64,000 nt of DNA, taken from positions 434,001-498,000 of the forward strand of contig NZ_RHOH01000002.1 of assembly GCF_003946115.1 (NCBI RefSeq). Reading direction: 5' to 3'. The DNA comes from Lacticaseibacillus daqingensis (lineage in GTDB: Bacteria > Bacillota > Bacilli > Lactobacillales > Lactobacillaceae). Numbering within the stretch: position 1 is the stretch's first letter; each line of letters begins with the position of its first letter. The position numbers and the translations under genes are program-made. This document shows, piece after piece, positions 1 to 8,485 of the stretch. The notes below the pieces were generated by a model, which searched no databases, was not told where the DNA came from, and saw only the letters and a list, made by a program, of their open reading frames with translations.

Positions 1-12
1 TTGTAAGCTCAT
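1..12 (-). CDS. 5' end of a divergent gene, product unknown (partial)
   Basis: Only the first four codons (Met-Ser-Leu-Gln) lie in the window. The start is supported by an AGGAGG ribosome site at 20-25 on the minus strand, seven bases upstream of the ATG. An extended -10 (TGG-TAAAAT, about 52-60) lies a little further upstream. The gene is therefore transcribed away from the mevalonate operon. Nothing can be said about its product. Confidence 0.5.
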
Positions 13-126
13 TTGATTGCCTCCTGCGTCTGGCATGGAATGATTGGGTTAATTTTACCATACGTGCGTAGTCGCCACCGGTCCTTTGGGGTATCATTTA
101 TTGAGAAGTTAAGGGAGAGATTGATT

Positions 127-1074
127 GTGAAAACCGCAACCGGAACCAGTTTTGCTAAGATCATTCTGATCGGTGAGCACGCGGTCGTGTACGGCCAGCC
201 GGCCATCGCGCTACCCGTGCCGACCATTCAGCTGACGGCGACCGTCACGCCGCGCGCCGACCACGCCCAGCGCGTTCGCTCCAGCTACTACACCGGCGCA
301 CTGGCGGCGGCCGCCCTGCCCTTTGCCGGCATCACGCAGCTGGTGGCCCAGATGCTGACGCATTTTGACGCCACCACGCAGGGGTTTGACCTGACGATCA
401 CCAGTGCCTTGCCACCTGAGCGCGGCATGGGGTCCAGCGCTGCCACGGCCACCGCGGTGATCCGCGCGCTTTACGCGGCCTTTGACGCCCCGCTCACACG
501 GGCGGCGCTGTTGGAATGGGCCGGCGTGTCTGAGCGCGCCATCCACGGCAATCCCAGCGGGCTGGACGCTGCGACCACGAGTGCGACTGTGCCGCAGTGG
601 TTCGTCAAGGGCCACGCGCCAGAGCCGATCGCGTTTCCCACGCGCGGCACACTGGTGATCGCAGATACCGGGGTGCGCGGGCAAACCAAAGCCGCCGTGG
701 CGCAGGTCGCCGCTGCGCTGCAGGCCGATCCGGCGCGTGTGACGCCGTTGATCACCGGCATCGGCGCCGCCGTCAAGCGCGCGGCGCACGCCTTGGCCAC
801 TTCCGACCTCGTGGCTTTGGGGGCCAGCCTTAATGCCAGCCAGCAGGCGCTGGCCACCCTTGGCGTCAGCAGTCCTGCGCTTGAGCGGTTGATCACTGCC
901 GCGCGCCAGGCGGGCGCGCTTGGTGCCAAGCTGACGGGCAGCGGTCAAGGCGGCTGCATGATCGCGCTAGCGGCAGACGGTGCGCATGCCGATCGACTCA
1001 TCGCCGCACTGACAGATGCCGGCGCCACCAGCGTGTGGCGCCATGATTTTGACGAAAGCGAGGGCCACGCATGA
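127..1074 (+). CDS. mvk: Mevalonate kinase
   Basis: Phosphorylates mevalonate with ATP, the first kinase step of the mevalonate route to isopentenyl diphosphate (cytoplasmic, GHMP kinase family). The 315-residue protein has all three GHMP motifs: KIILIGEHAVVYG (11-23), the phosphate loop PPERGMGSSAA (96-106) and KLTGSGQGGC (268-277). The likely catalytic Asp147 is in GNPSGLD. I chose the GTG at 127 because AAGGGAG (111-117) sits nine bases before it and because the family begins near this point; a TTG at 13 is open in frame but gives a non-family extension. The stop overlaps the mvaD start by four bases, implying coupled translation. Confidence 0.93.
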   Translation: MKTATGTSFAKIILIGEHAVVYGQPAIALPVPTIQLTATVTPRADHAQRVRSSYYTGALAAAALPFAGITQLVAQMLTHFDATTQGFDLTITSALPPERGMGSSAATATAVIRALYAAFDAPLTRAALLEWAGVSERAIHGNPSGLDAATTSATVPQWFVKGHAPEPIAFPTRGTLVIADTGVRGQTKAAVAQVAAALQADPARVTPLITGIGAAVKRAAHALATSDLVALGASLNASQQALATLGVSSPALERLITAARQAGALGAKLTGSGQGGCMIALAADGAHADRLIAALTDAGATSVWRHDFDESEGHA

Positions 1075-2030
1075 CCACTGCGCGCGCACACACCAATATC
1101 GCCCTGATCAAGTACTGGGGCAAACGCGATGCGGCGCTGATGTTGCCGTACACGAGCAGCGTCTCGCTGACGCTGGCCGATTTTTACACCGACACCACCG
1201 TGGTGTTTGATCCGGCGCTGCCGGCTGACACGTTCACGCTGGCCGACCAAGTGCGGCCGACCACCAAGGTGACCCCGTTTCTCGATCTGGTGCGGGCCCA
1301 AGCTGGGCTGACCACCCGGGCGCGCGTGCGCTCCGTCAACCATGTGCCCACCGCCGCCGGCCTAGCCAGCTCGGCTAGTGCCTACGCCGCGCTGGCGCTG
1401 GCGGCCAGTCGCGCCGCTGGGCTGACGCTTGATGCGCAGGCTTTGTCGCGCTTGGCGCGGCGCGGCTCCGGCTCCGCGACCCGCTCCCTGTTTGGGGGGC
1501 TTTCGGTGTGGCACCGAGGCCACGACGACGCGACCTCCTTTGCCGAGGCGTTGCCGGCAACGACCTTGCCCCTACGGATGGTGGTGGTGCTGGTCAACGC
1601 TGGCCCCAAGCCAGTGTCGTCGCGGGCACTGATGGCCAACACCGTGGCGACCAGTCCCTACTATCCCGCTTGGGTGACGCACAACGAGGCCGCAGCGGCG
1701 GCCATGATCCAGGCGTTGGCCGCTAATGATTTTCCTGCCATCGGCCACTTGACCGAGCAAAGCGCGATGCAGATGCACGCGGCCATCATGGCGGCCGACC
1801 CGGCATTCACCTACTTTGAGCCCGAGACCTTGACCGTCTGGCAAACGGTGCAGGCGCTGCGTGCACAAGGTGTGCCGGCGTATGCGACCATGGACGCCGG
1901 CCCCAACGTCAAGATCCTGACGCTCGCCCCCCACGTTGATGCCGTGCAGGCGGCGCTGCTGCCGCGGTTTGCCGGGCGTCTGATGACCACTGCCCCTGGC
2001 CCTGCCGCTCACATTCTGGAGGATCAATAA
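1071..2030 (+). CDS. mvaD: Diphosphomevalonate decarboxylase
   Basis: Converts mevalonate diphosphate to isopentenyl diphosphate with ATP, CO2 being released. The 319-residue protein carries the family start NIALIKYWGKRD (9-20), a phosphate loop around residues 93-108 (AGLASSASAYAAL) and RRGSGSATRSLFGG (130-143), all characteristic of this GHMP branch. It overlaps mvk by ATGA and shares one base with fni (TAATG), so the three genes form a tight operon. Its substrate is made by phosphomevalonate kinase, whose gene is usually the next one in lactobacilli but is missing here. Confidence 0.95.
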   Translation: MTTARAHTNIALIKYWGKRDAALMLPYTSSVSLTLADFYTDTTVVFDPALPADTFTLADQVRPTTKVTPFLDLVRAQAGLTTRARVRSVNHVPTAAGLASSASAYAALALAASRAAGLTLDAQALSRLARRGSGSATRSLFGGLSVWHRGHDDATSFAEALPATTLPLRMVVVLVNAGPKPVSSRALMANTVATSPYYPAWVTHNEAAAAAMIQALAANDFPAIGHLTEQSAMQMHAAIMAADPAFTYFEPETLTVWQTVQALRAQGVPAYATMDAGPNVKILTLAPHVDAVQAALLPRFAGRLMTTAPGPAAHILEDQ

Positions 2031-3061
2031 TGCGCCCATCGATTCAGTCACACCGCAAAGACGAGCACGTTTTTTTGGCCGAAAAGTACTTTAAGGCAAC
2101 CGCCAGCGCGGGGTTTGCCGATGTGCGCCTGCTCCACGATCCGCTACCGGAAGCGGCGGTGGCGGCCGTGCGCTTTGACGCCCTGCCGTTTGGCTGGCGC
2201 TGGCCGCTTTACATCAACGCGATGACCGGCGGCTCCGCCCAAACCGCAACGCTGAACGGCCAGCTGGCCCGCATTGCGGCGGCCTGTGACCTCGCGATCG
2301 CCAGCGGCTCGCAGGCCGTTGCCTTGGCTGAGCCGGCGCTGGCACCGACCTTTGCCACGCTGCGCAACAACGCCCCGCACGCGTTCATCCTGGGGAACCT
2401 GGGCGCCACCAAAACGCCGGCGCAGGTCGCACAGGCGGTGGCGATGCTTGACGCCGATGCGATCGAGTTGCACCTCAACGCGGTGCAGGAGCTGGTGATG
2501 CCCGAAGGTGATCGCAACTTTCACTGGCTTGATGCCATTGCGGCCATTGTGGCGACGGTAACGGTACCGGTGGTGGTCAAAGAAGTCGGCAACGGCTTCA
2601 CCCGTGAGGCGCTGGCCAAGCTCCGCCGGGTCGGTGTGACCACCGTGGACATTGGCGGTCGCGGCGGCACGGACTTCGGTCAGATCGAGAACGCCCGGCG
2701 ACCGCGGCATGATGCCAGCTACCTGCAAGACTTCGGGCAAACCACGGTGGAATCGCTGCTCGAGGCGCAAGGCAGCGGCTTGACGATCCTGGCCACTGGT
2801 GGCCTGCGCACCCCGCTGGACGCACTCAAGGCCCTGCGCCTAGGCGCCAGCGCCGTTGGCCTCAGTGGGCTGGTGTTGCACTGGCTGCTTCAAGACGGCG
2901 AGGCGGAGACGATCGCGCACCTCAAGGTGTGGCAGACGCAGCTAACCGGGTTGATGGCGCTGGTGGGCGCCACCACGCTCCCCGAGTTGACGACAGTGCC
3001 GGTGGTGCTGGCACCCACGCTTGACCACTACCGCACCCAGCGCGGCCTCCCCCACCCGTAG
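2030..3061 (+). CDS. fni: Type 2 isopentenyl-diphosphate delta-isomerase (FMN)
   Basis: Interconverts isopentenyl and dimethylallyl diphosphate, using FMN and NADPH, and supplies precursors for undecaprenyl phosphate. Family signatures are visible in order: HRKDEH (8-13), MTGGS (65-69), HLNAVQE (148-154), KEVGNGF (184-190), DIGGRGGTDFGQIENAR (207-223) and GGLRTPLDALKALRLGA (about 256-272). The 343-residue length is normal. It starts one base inside the mvaD stop and ends before a strong bidirectional terminator, so it is the last gene of the operon. Confidence 0.95.
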   Translation: MRPSIQSHRKDEHVFLAEKYFKATASAGFADVRLLHDPLPEAAVAAVRFDALPFGWRWPLYINAMTGGSAQTATLNGQLARIAAACDLAIASGSQAVALAEPALAPTFATLRNNAPHAFILGNLGATKTPAQVAQAVAMLDADAIELHLNAVQELVMPEGDRNFHWLDAIAAIVATVTVPVVVKEVGNGFTREALAKLRRVGVTTVDIGGRGGTDFGQIENARRPRHDASYLQDFGQTTVESLLEAQGSGLTILATGGLRTPLDALKALRLGASAVGLSGLVLHWLLQDGEAETIAHLKVWQTQLTGLMALVGATTLPELTTVPVVLAPTLDHYRTQRGLPHP

Positions 3062-3075
3062 TGCTCAAACCCACC

Positions 3076-3121
3076 CCACACGAAAAGGCGATGCCGCAAT
3101 TGGCATCGCCTTTTCGTGTGG
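3076..3121. terminator. Bidirectional terminator between fni and rsmF
   Basis: A perfect 20-bp inverted repeat (3076-3095 with 3102-3121) has a six-base loop, with A- and T-rich stretches inside the stem. It sits between the convergent stops at 3061 and 3122 and can serve both transcripts. Confidence 0.9.
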
Positions 3122-4462
3122 CTAGACCCGCAGTCCCTTGGGGTACGCGTTTTTGATGGTGCCGTTGACCAGCTTGCCCAGCGCAAAGCCCTTGTCCGCC
3201 AGCGTCAGCAGCACGGTTTGCTTGCCCTTGAGTGCCGGGCGCGCGAGCGTTTCCCCGTGACGGTAGCGCTGATACTCCGCGTCAGTGACCGGAACGACCT
3301 GCGTGAAGGCGCTGGGTGCCAGGGCCGTGGCGAGGCTGTGGCTGGCCTCAAACCGGTTCTTCTTGAACGTCCCGAGGTGCAGCCCGGGGCGCAGCACTTT
3401 TACCCGAGTCAGATCAGGCGTTGCGAGCGGCAACGCGTAAAGCTGATCGCGCCGCGTCACGAGCACGCGGTCGGCGAAGGCCACCGTCAGGCTTTCGCGC
3501 GCGAAGGTCTGCCAGCTCGTGCGCTGCTCGTTGGTCAGCCGGCTCGCCACTGGGGCGTGCCCCTGCCGGCGTGGCGCATCACCCGCCTTGACGAACTTGG
3601 CCACAAAATGCCCCTCGCCAGCCAGCTGATGCGGCCACAGTCGCGCCGTGTTGGCGAGACGCGGGTCGCCATCGGCCCATTCTGGCCGCCCTGAGGCAAC
3701 GCCGGCTGGTTTGGCCAGCGGCACTAAGGTGAGCGCCAGGTTGGCCTGCGCCCAGGCGGCGATCTGCTCGTCTTCTTCCGGGCTGAAGGTGCAGGTCGAG
3801 TAAATCAGTGTGCCACCCGGCCGCAACATCGCCACAGCCGCCTGCAAAATTTCGCGCTGACGCGCCGCGCAGCTGGCCGGGTAATCCGGTGTCCAATAAC
3901 TCATCGCGGCCGGGTCCTTGCGAAACATGCCTTCCCCCGAACACGGGGCATCGACTAGGATGCGATCGAACGCCTCCGGCCAGGCCGCGGCGAGCGTTGC
4001 GGGATCGTTGTTCGTCACGATCGTGTTTTGCAGTCCGAATCGCTCCACGTTGCTTGACAGCACTTTGGCGCGGCCGGCGTTGATCTCATTGGCGACCAGG
4101 ACCCCTTGCTGCGCCATGTAGCTGCCAATGTGCGTGGTTTTGCCGCCGGGGCTGGCGCACAGGTCAAGAACGACTTCTCCCGGGACCGGTGCCGCCGCCG
4201 TGCCGACGAACTGCGCGCTGGGCTCCTGACTGTACACGTAGCCCGTCACGTGATCGATGCCGTTGCCTGCGACTTTGCCAAAATGGCCCCACTGACTCCA
4301 AGGGATCGGGTCCCCCTGGGTGGTCAGGGGCGCTTCGGGCCGCAGCGGGTTCACGCGGTAGCCACTGTGAAGTGGTGCTTCGAAGCTGGCCAAAAAGGCG
4401 TCCGCGTCCGCCCCTAGGAGCGTGCGGTACTTCTGCTCAAAACCAGTTGGAAAATCTGTCAT
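3122..4462 (-). CDS. rsmF: 16S rRNA cytosine-C5 methyltransferase, RsmF/YebU type
   Basis: SAM-dependent rRNA m5C methyltransferase of the RsmB/RsmF (NOL1/NOP2/Sun) family. In the 446-residue protein the SAM site DLCASPGGKT is at 100-109. The two active cysteines lie in DAPCSGEGMF (Cys174) and STCTFSPEEDE (Cys224). A C-terminal PUA-like region of about 150 residues follows, as in RsmF of Gram-positives. The start is the ATG at 4462, which overlaps the stop of the upstream membrane gene (ATGA) and has a GGGAG site. Exactly which rRNA cytosine it modifies cannot be read from the sequence. Confidence 0.88.
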   Translation of the reverse strand: MTDFPTGFEQKYRTLLGADADAFLASFEAPLHSGYRVNPLRPEAPLTTQGDPIPWSQWGHFGKVAGNGIDHVTGYVYSQEPSAQFVGTAAAPVPGEVVLDLCASPGGKTTHIGSYMAQQGVLVANEINAGRAKVLSSNVERFGLQNTIVTNNDPATLAAAWPEAFDRILVDAPCSGEGMFRKDPAAMSYWTPDYPASCAARQREILQAAVAMLRPGGTLIYSTCTFSPEEDEQIAAWAQANLALTLVPLAKPAGVASGRPEWADGDPRLANTARLWPHQLAGEGHFVAKFVKAGDAPRRQGHAPVASRLTNEQRTSWQTFARESLTVAFADRVLVTRRDQLYALPLATPDLTRVKVLRPGLHLGTFKKNRFEASHSLATALAPSAFTQVVPVTDAEYQRYRHGETLARPALKGKQTVLLTLADKGFALGKLVNGTIKNAYPKGLRV

Positions 4463-5418
4463 CGTGTCTCCCGTTCCTTTCGCGCGCCTTGGTGGCGCCA
4501 CAAGCCTTGCACCCCGATGCCGTAAATCACCCACAGCCCCAGCACAAAGGCCAGCATCCGCGCCTTATCCGTCAGGTAAAACCACCAGAGTGAAGCGACC
4601 AGCCCGAGGACTGCTGCCCCGGCTGCGTGGGCTAAGGTCCGCAGCCATAAGCCCCGCAAATACTGGGCTTGCATCGTTGCATCCAGGCCGAACGGCACGC
4701 GAGGCGGCAGCAGCCGCACTGTCCCCCACGCCAGTCCCAAGGCGGCTAGCACTAACCCGAGGCACCGTGCCAGCGTTGGCCCGTTATCCGTCCACCACGT
4801 GCTGGCTGTGTTTGTCGCGTACTGGTAATGCGTGACGGTGCCACCGAAAATCTTTAACAGCGCGGTCTTTTGCGCCGCAAGGGTGGTGCCGTCAACGTAC
4901 ACCTTCGTCGTCGCAACGCGCACTGCGGCGGCTGCGGTACTGCTGGCATTGATGAAGCAGGCTTGGTTCAGCGGGCTGGCCTCGCGCGTGGCCACGACCC
5001 CCAGCACTGGCACATAGCCGGCCGCCCACTTGAGGTACTGCTGGTTGGCGCCGGTGTAAAGCTTGGGCACTTGCGCCTTGCCGACGACCGCGACTGGCAG
5101 CGTGGCGCGCAAGTCCGCGGCGGAGAACCACTGCCCTGAATCAAGGGGCAGGCTTTGTGTATTGCCGGTGGCGTAGAGATAGATGACCCCGGCGCGGTGG
5201 AATTGGACTTGCAGGTTTTTTAGATCGGCCGCGGCCAGTTGCGTCGCTGCAGCCTGAACCGTCAGCTCATGCGTCGGGTGCAGCACCCAGGCCGCCTCGG
5301 ACAGCCCGTTGTGGTCCAGGCGCCCGGCGTATTCTGACTGGTCGTGAAGCGACCAGGTCCACCCGGCGAGCAGGACCAGGCCGATCCAAAGCAAATCAAT
5401 CAAGCCGAAACGTTTCAT
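4459..5418 (-). CDS. Predicted membrane protein with FtsX/MacB-like topology
   Basis: A 319-residue protein with one N-terminal membrane helix (about 6-23), a roughly 190-residue outside domain and three C-terminal helices (about 216-236, 264-282, 287-306). This 1+3 pattern is that of FtsX/MacB-type ABC permeases, and the outside domain reads like a degenerate MacB periplasmic core, but no ATPase gene is adjacent. It lies 17 bases after a methyltransferase-like gene and overlaps rsmF by four bases, so the three are probably co-transcribed. AAGGAGGG precedes the ATG. Function unknown. Confidence 0.7.
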   Translation of the reverse strand: MKRFGLIDLLWIGLVLLAGWTWSLHDQSEYAGRLDHNGLSEAAWVLHPTHELTVQAAATQLAAADLKNLQVQFHRAGVIYLYATGNTQSLPLDSGQWFSAADLRATLPVAVVGKAQVPKLYTGANQQYLKWAAGYVPVLGVVATREASPLNQACFINASSTAAAAVRVATTKVYVDGTTLAAQKTALLKIFGGTVTHYQYATNTASTWWTDNGPTLARCLGLVLAALGLAWGTVRLLPPRVPFGLDATMQAQYLRGLWLRTLAHAAGAAVLGLVASLWWFYLTDKARMLAFVLGLWVIYGIGVQGLWRHQGARKERETR

Positions 5419-5435
5419 CTGCGTGGCCCTCCTTG

Positions 5436-6167
5436 TCAGCGAATGCGATAAATACGGTCATTGATGGCATCAAACCGTGGCATCGCGCGGTTCAGCGGTA
5501 ACAGGCGGCGGTCAGTGACGAACTCGGCCTGCTGCCAAAACAGTGTGCTGTTGGTCGCCCCGTTGCGCTCGCCAATGACGAATAACTCAAGCTGTGGGAA
5601 ATGCGTGCGCAGGCACCGCAAAAAAGCGGCGTCGCTCCACTCATTGTCCGGTGACCAGGCCATCACGACCGCGTCCACCTGGGCCCCGTAGCGCCATAAA
5701 GCAGCCGTTGCGCCGGCGCGTGTGACGGGCACTAGCGGCGTTTGCCCCGTTTTATTATGCGTCACCCAAGCCAGTGGGTCGGTGGTGATCACCGGGTTCC
5801 CCATGCTGGCCAGACCCTTGGAGACATAACCATTACCGGCGGCCACTTCCAGGTAACGGCGGGGCCCGTACAGCGTCTGCCAAGTCGTAAAGAGCGACTG
5901 TGACACGAACGCCCACATCCCGTAGTGGTACGCGATGTACTGACGAAAGTGCCGCGCCAGGTGGTCAAACACCGTCAGTGCCACCGCCAGAGCCGGTGGC
6001 GCACCCAATCCCGTCAGCGGGTCAAGACCCAGCGGTGGCAGCGGCTGCGCCGGCAAGCGATTTGCGGCCACCGCGGTGCGCCAGTCGCGCATGGCGATGA
6101 ATTGTGCGTGCACGGTCGGTTGGGTGAGCTGCGACGCAGTTTCGGTGAGGCGTTGCCAGTAGTCCAC
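5436..6167 (-). CDS. Putative SAM-dependent methyltransferase
   Basis: A 243-residue cytoplasmic protein. A Rossmann motif I (LEVAAGNGYVSKGL, 106-119) is followed by an acidic residue at the end of the next strand (Asp130) and a later VDAVVMAWSPDNEW strand (164-177), consistent with a class I methyltransferase fold. The substrate is not recognisable. The start is GTG at 6167 with AAAGGAG upstream. It is the first gene of a run with the membrane protein and rsmF and follows the sufT terminator. Confidence 0.65.
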   Translation of the reverse strand: MDYWQRLTETASQLTQPTVHAQFIAMRDWRTAVAANRLPAQPLPPLGLDPLTGLGAPPALAVALTVFDHLARHFRQYIAYHYGMWAFVSQSLFTTWQTLYGPRRYLEVAAGNGYVSKGLASMGNPVITTDPLAWVTHNKTGQTPLVPVTRAGATAALWRYGAQVDAVVMAWSPDNEWSDAAFLRCLRTHFPQLELFVIGERNGATNSTLFWQQAEFVTDRRLLPLNRAMPRFDAINDRIYRIR

Positions 6168-6255
6168 AGGGTGCTCCTTTCGGGTCGTGTGCCAGCGGTC
6201 GTCAGATCATCGGCCGCCAGGTCCGCCAGCCGGTCGGGTGGCCGGGTCCGGTCAC

Positions 6256-6281
6256 CAAAAAGGCCGCCCGCGGCGGTCTTT
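6256..6281 (-). terminator. Terminator after sufT
   Basis: A 10-bp stem (6259-6268 with 6272-6281, one wobble) and a three-base loop, followed on the minus strand by a run of T. It begins directly after the sufT stop. Confidence 0.85.
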
Positions 6282-6282
6282 G

Positions 6283-6627
6283 TCAGTGGATCCCCAGCGC
6301 CATCTTGGCGTAGCGGCTCATCCGTTCAGGCCCCCAAGCGGGGTACCAAACCAAATGGATGTCCAGCGAGTTGATGCCCGGCACCGCCAGCAAGGCGTGG
6401 TGAATGCTGTCGTCCAGAATGTCCGTCAGCGGACACCCCATTGTAGTCAGGGTCATCTCAACATCGCAGTGGCCGGTTTCGTCTAAATCCACGCCGTAAA
6501 TCAGCCCGAGGTTGACGATATCCACGCCGAGCTCCGGGTCGATGACCGTTTCAAGTGCGGCCACGATTTTACGCTTCATGTCGAGGAAGTATTCGGTTTC
6601 CTCTGGGGTTTCTTGCGCGTCACTCAT
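6283..6627 (-). CDS. sufT: Iron-sulfur cluster assembly factor, MIP18/DUF59 family (SufT-like)
   Basis: A 114-residue protein of the MIP18 (DUF59) family, related to SufT/PaaD and thought to help load or mature Fe-S clusters. The family core is clear: ALETVIDPELGVDIVNLGLI (about 24-43) and MTLTTMGCPLTD with the conserved cysteine. A WYPAWGPERMS tail completes it. GGAGGC precedes the ATG. It lies just downstream of a tautomerase gene and is closed by a terminator, giving a two-gene unit. Confidence 0.85.
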   Translation of the reverse strand: MSDAQETPEETEYFLDMKRKIVAALETVIDPELGVDIVNLGLIYGVDLDETGHCDVEMTLTTMGCPLTDILDDSIHHALLAVPGINSLDIHLVWYPAWGPERMSRYAKMALGIH

Positions 6628-6639
6628 GGATTGCCTCCG

Positions 6640-6828
6640 TTACTTTTCGTCCGCTTTGAGGACACCGGCGACGGCGTAGTGATTCGTCGCCATTTCGTTC
6701 AGCACGATGTGGATGTGTTCCTTAGGGGCGCCCGTGTTCTTGGCGATCGCTTCGGTCACGTCCAAACACATTTGGCGCAACGCCTCTGGGCTGCGCCCTT
6801 CAATCAAGTCAATATGAACTAATGGCAT
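6640..6828 (-). CDS. 4-oxalocrotonate tautomerase family protein
   Basis: A 62-residue protein starting Met-Pro-Leu-Val. After Met removal the N-terminal proline is the catalytic base of this family (YwhB/4-OT). The sequence continues with the typical EGRSPEALRQ helix. The start at 6828 is preceded by GGAGA and matches the family N-terminus exactly; a longer open frame upstream would bury the catalytic proline and is rejected. The natural substrate is unknown. Co-transcribed with sufT. Confidence 0.88.
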   Translation of the reverse strand: MPLVHIDLIEGRSPEALRQMCLDVTEAIAKNTGAPKEHIHIVLNEMATNHYAVAGVLKADEK

Positions 6829-6948
6829 TATCGAGTCTCCTTTAATGACTGGCTTCAGCTGGCCAACAATTGGCCGCTGGCGCAACAGTTGGGTTAAAAA
6901 ATGACGGCATCTTTGCGGCGGGTAGGCGGTGATCGGTTGCCGGCCCAC

Positions 6949-6982
6949 ATAAAAAGCCGCTTGATTGTGGCATCAAGTGGCT
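6949..6982 (-). terminator. Terminator of the small membrane protein gene
   Basis: An 11-bp inverted repeat (6955-6965 with 6972-6982, one wobble), followed on the minus strand by TTTTTAT. It lies 39 bases beyond the stop at 7021. Confidence 0.85.
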
Positions 6983-7020
6983 CTATTATCGCATATTTTT
7001 GGCGGTGTGGGTAGTGAGGC

Positions 7021-7251
7021 TTAGCGCCAGCCTAAAAACACCGCCCCTAAAACCAACCCCTCGGCCAGAATTCCTAGGCCGATGTAAAACCAGCCGGCGA
7101 ATCGCGCGCCGCCTTGCTTCAACGCCTCGGTTTGGCCACCGAAAAAGTTGCCGCGCACCAGCCGCAGCCAATGGCCCCGAAGCACCTGCACGCCGACCAA
7201 CAGGCCCCACAGCCCGGCCACGCCCAGAATCCACAGATCACGCTTGTCCAT
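7021..7251 (-). CDS. Small two-helix membrane protein, function unknown
   Basis: A 76-residue protein with two hydrophobic segments (about 8-24 and 52-74) separated by a basic, glycine-rich loop. GAGGA lies seven bases before the ATG at 7251 and a clear terminator follows, so it is probably a real single gene. I do not recognise the family. Confidence 0.6.
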   Translation of the reverse strand: MDKRDLWILGVAGLWGLLVGVQVLRGHWLRLVRGNFFGGQTEALKQGGARFAGWFYIGLGILAEGLVLGAVFLGWR

Positions 7252-7371
7252 CCCTAATCCTCCCCGTCATGTCAGTCCTTTAGCCCAGATTAAACGCTTT
7301 CTGCGATGCTGCGGCAATCAGTCTGGCGCCCGATTTTTTCAGTGGCCCGGCCCATCCTGGGCACTGCCCCT

Positions 7372-8283
7372 TCACTCCGGCAGCTTGGTGCGCGTCTGGC
7401 GCTTGGCCTCCTGCTCATCAGAAGTCAGGAACTCGCCAACCACGCCGACGGTGTTGAGGATGTCGATGAAGGCCGCGTGGTCAGCCCCCAGCGTGGCTTG
7501 GGTCAGGTCATAAAGCTCGTAGCGCGTGATCACGATCATCAGTGTGCTGTTCGGGCGCCCGAGGTAGCCGCCCTTGCTTGGCACCACTGTGATGCCACGG
7601 ATCAGCCGGTCAGACACTGCCCGGATCACGGCAGGGGCGTGTTCCGTCACGATCATTGCGGTGATCTTCTGGTTGGAGGTGTGAATGCCGTCCACTACGC
7701 GCGTCATGCAGTAGATCGAAATGATCGTGTAAAGCGCGCTTTCCCACTGCACGCCTAGCCCAGCAATGAGGATGATCCCGAGGTTGATGATGAACATCAG
7801 TGCGCCGACCGGGCGCCGCGTGGTTTTGGCCAGGAACATGGACAGAATGTCCATTCCCCCGGTGGAGAAGCCGAACCGCAGCGCGATGCCCACTCCGGCA
7901 CCGGTCAGGACTCCGCCAAAAATCGCGTTCATCAGCGGATTGGTTGATAAGGCGTGCACCGGCAGCAGGATCGCCAGCACGGAGATCACCACGGTATTTA
8001 AGAAGCTGAACACGGTAAAGTCACGGCCGAGTTTGCGCCAACCGAGGTAGGCCAACGGCAGGTTCAAGAGCAAGTTGAACCACCCGGTGAGATCACCCGA
8101 TGCGATGCCGGCGCGCTGCAGGAAGAGCGAAAGCAGCTGCGCGATCCCGGTGGCCCCGGACTGAAAGACCTTGGCGGGGGTCAAAAAGAAATTCAAGGCG
8201 ATGGCGGTGATCAGGCCACTGGCCAAGACCACGGCCAAGCGCCTCAGCGTATCGTGTTGTGCGTACTGGGTTAATTTTGCCAT
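7372..8283 (-). CDS. YitT family membrane protein (DUF161/DUF2179)
   Basis: A 303-residue protein with five or six membrane helices in the first 200 residues, including GFSTGGMDILSMFLAK, a hallmark of the YitT family. A soluble C-terminal DUF2179 domain follows (about 215-290). Many firmicutes have several copies; the transported compound is unknown. I prefer the ATG at 8283 because GAGGA lies five bases before it; the open frame extends four codons upstream to a GTG. It is divergent from the dipeptidase gene. Confidence 0.85.
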   Translation of the reverse strand: MAKLTQYAQHDTLRRLAVVLASGLITAIALNFFLTPAKVFQSGATGIAQLLSLFLQRAGIASGDLTGWFNLLLNLPLAYLGWRKLGRDFTVFSFLNTVVISVLAILLPVHALSTNPLMNAIFGGVLTGAGVGIALRFGFSTGGMDILSMFLAKTTRRPVGALMFIINLGIILIAGLGVQWESALYTIISIYCMTRVVDGIHTSNQKITAMIVTEHAPAVIRAVSDRLIRGITVVPSKGGYLGRPNSTLMIVITRYELYDLTQATLGADHAAFIDILNTVGVVGEFLTSDEQEAKRQTRTKLPE

Positions 8284-8445
8284 GAGCGTCCTCACTTTTG
8301 TCTACGATTCAAAGACACATATTTTTTGCGGGTGGCCGCGCTTCGGGCGACCAAACTACAACCTTCACTAGAATACACGCGCCCTTGCGGAATAACCAGC
8401 CCACCGCGACACTTTTTGGTAAACTAGAAGCAGCACCCAAAACCT

Positions 8446-8464
8446 TGTTCGTGATCCACGAACA
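8446..8464 (+). other. Hairpin in the pepD 5' leader
   Basis: An 8-bp perfect stem (TGTTCGTG, 8446-8453, with CACGAACA, 8457-8464) and a three-base loop end seven bases before the AAGGAGG ribosome site. It may stabilise the mRNA or affect ribosome access. There is no T-run, so it is not a terminator. Confidence 0.4.
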
Positions 8465-8485
8465 GGTATCAAGGAGGACAAGACA

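Noticed and set aside
7341..7372. Hairpin CAGTG...CACTG near the yitT stop as a terminator
   Set aside because: The T-run lies on the wrong side for the minus-strand transcript, so it does not look like an intrinsic terminator.
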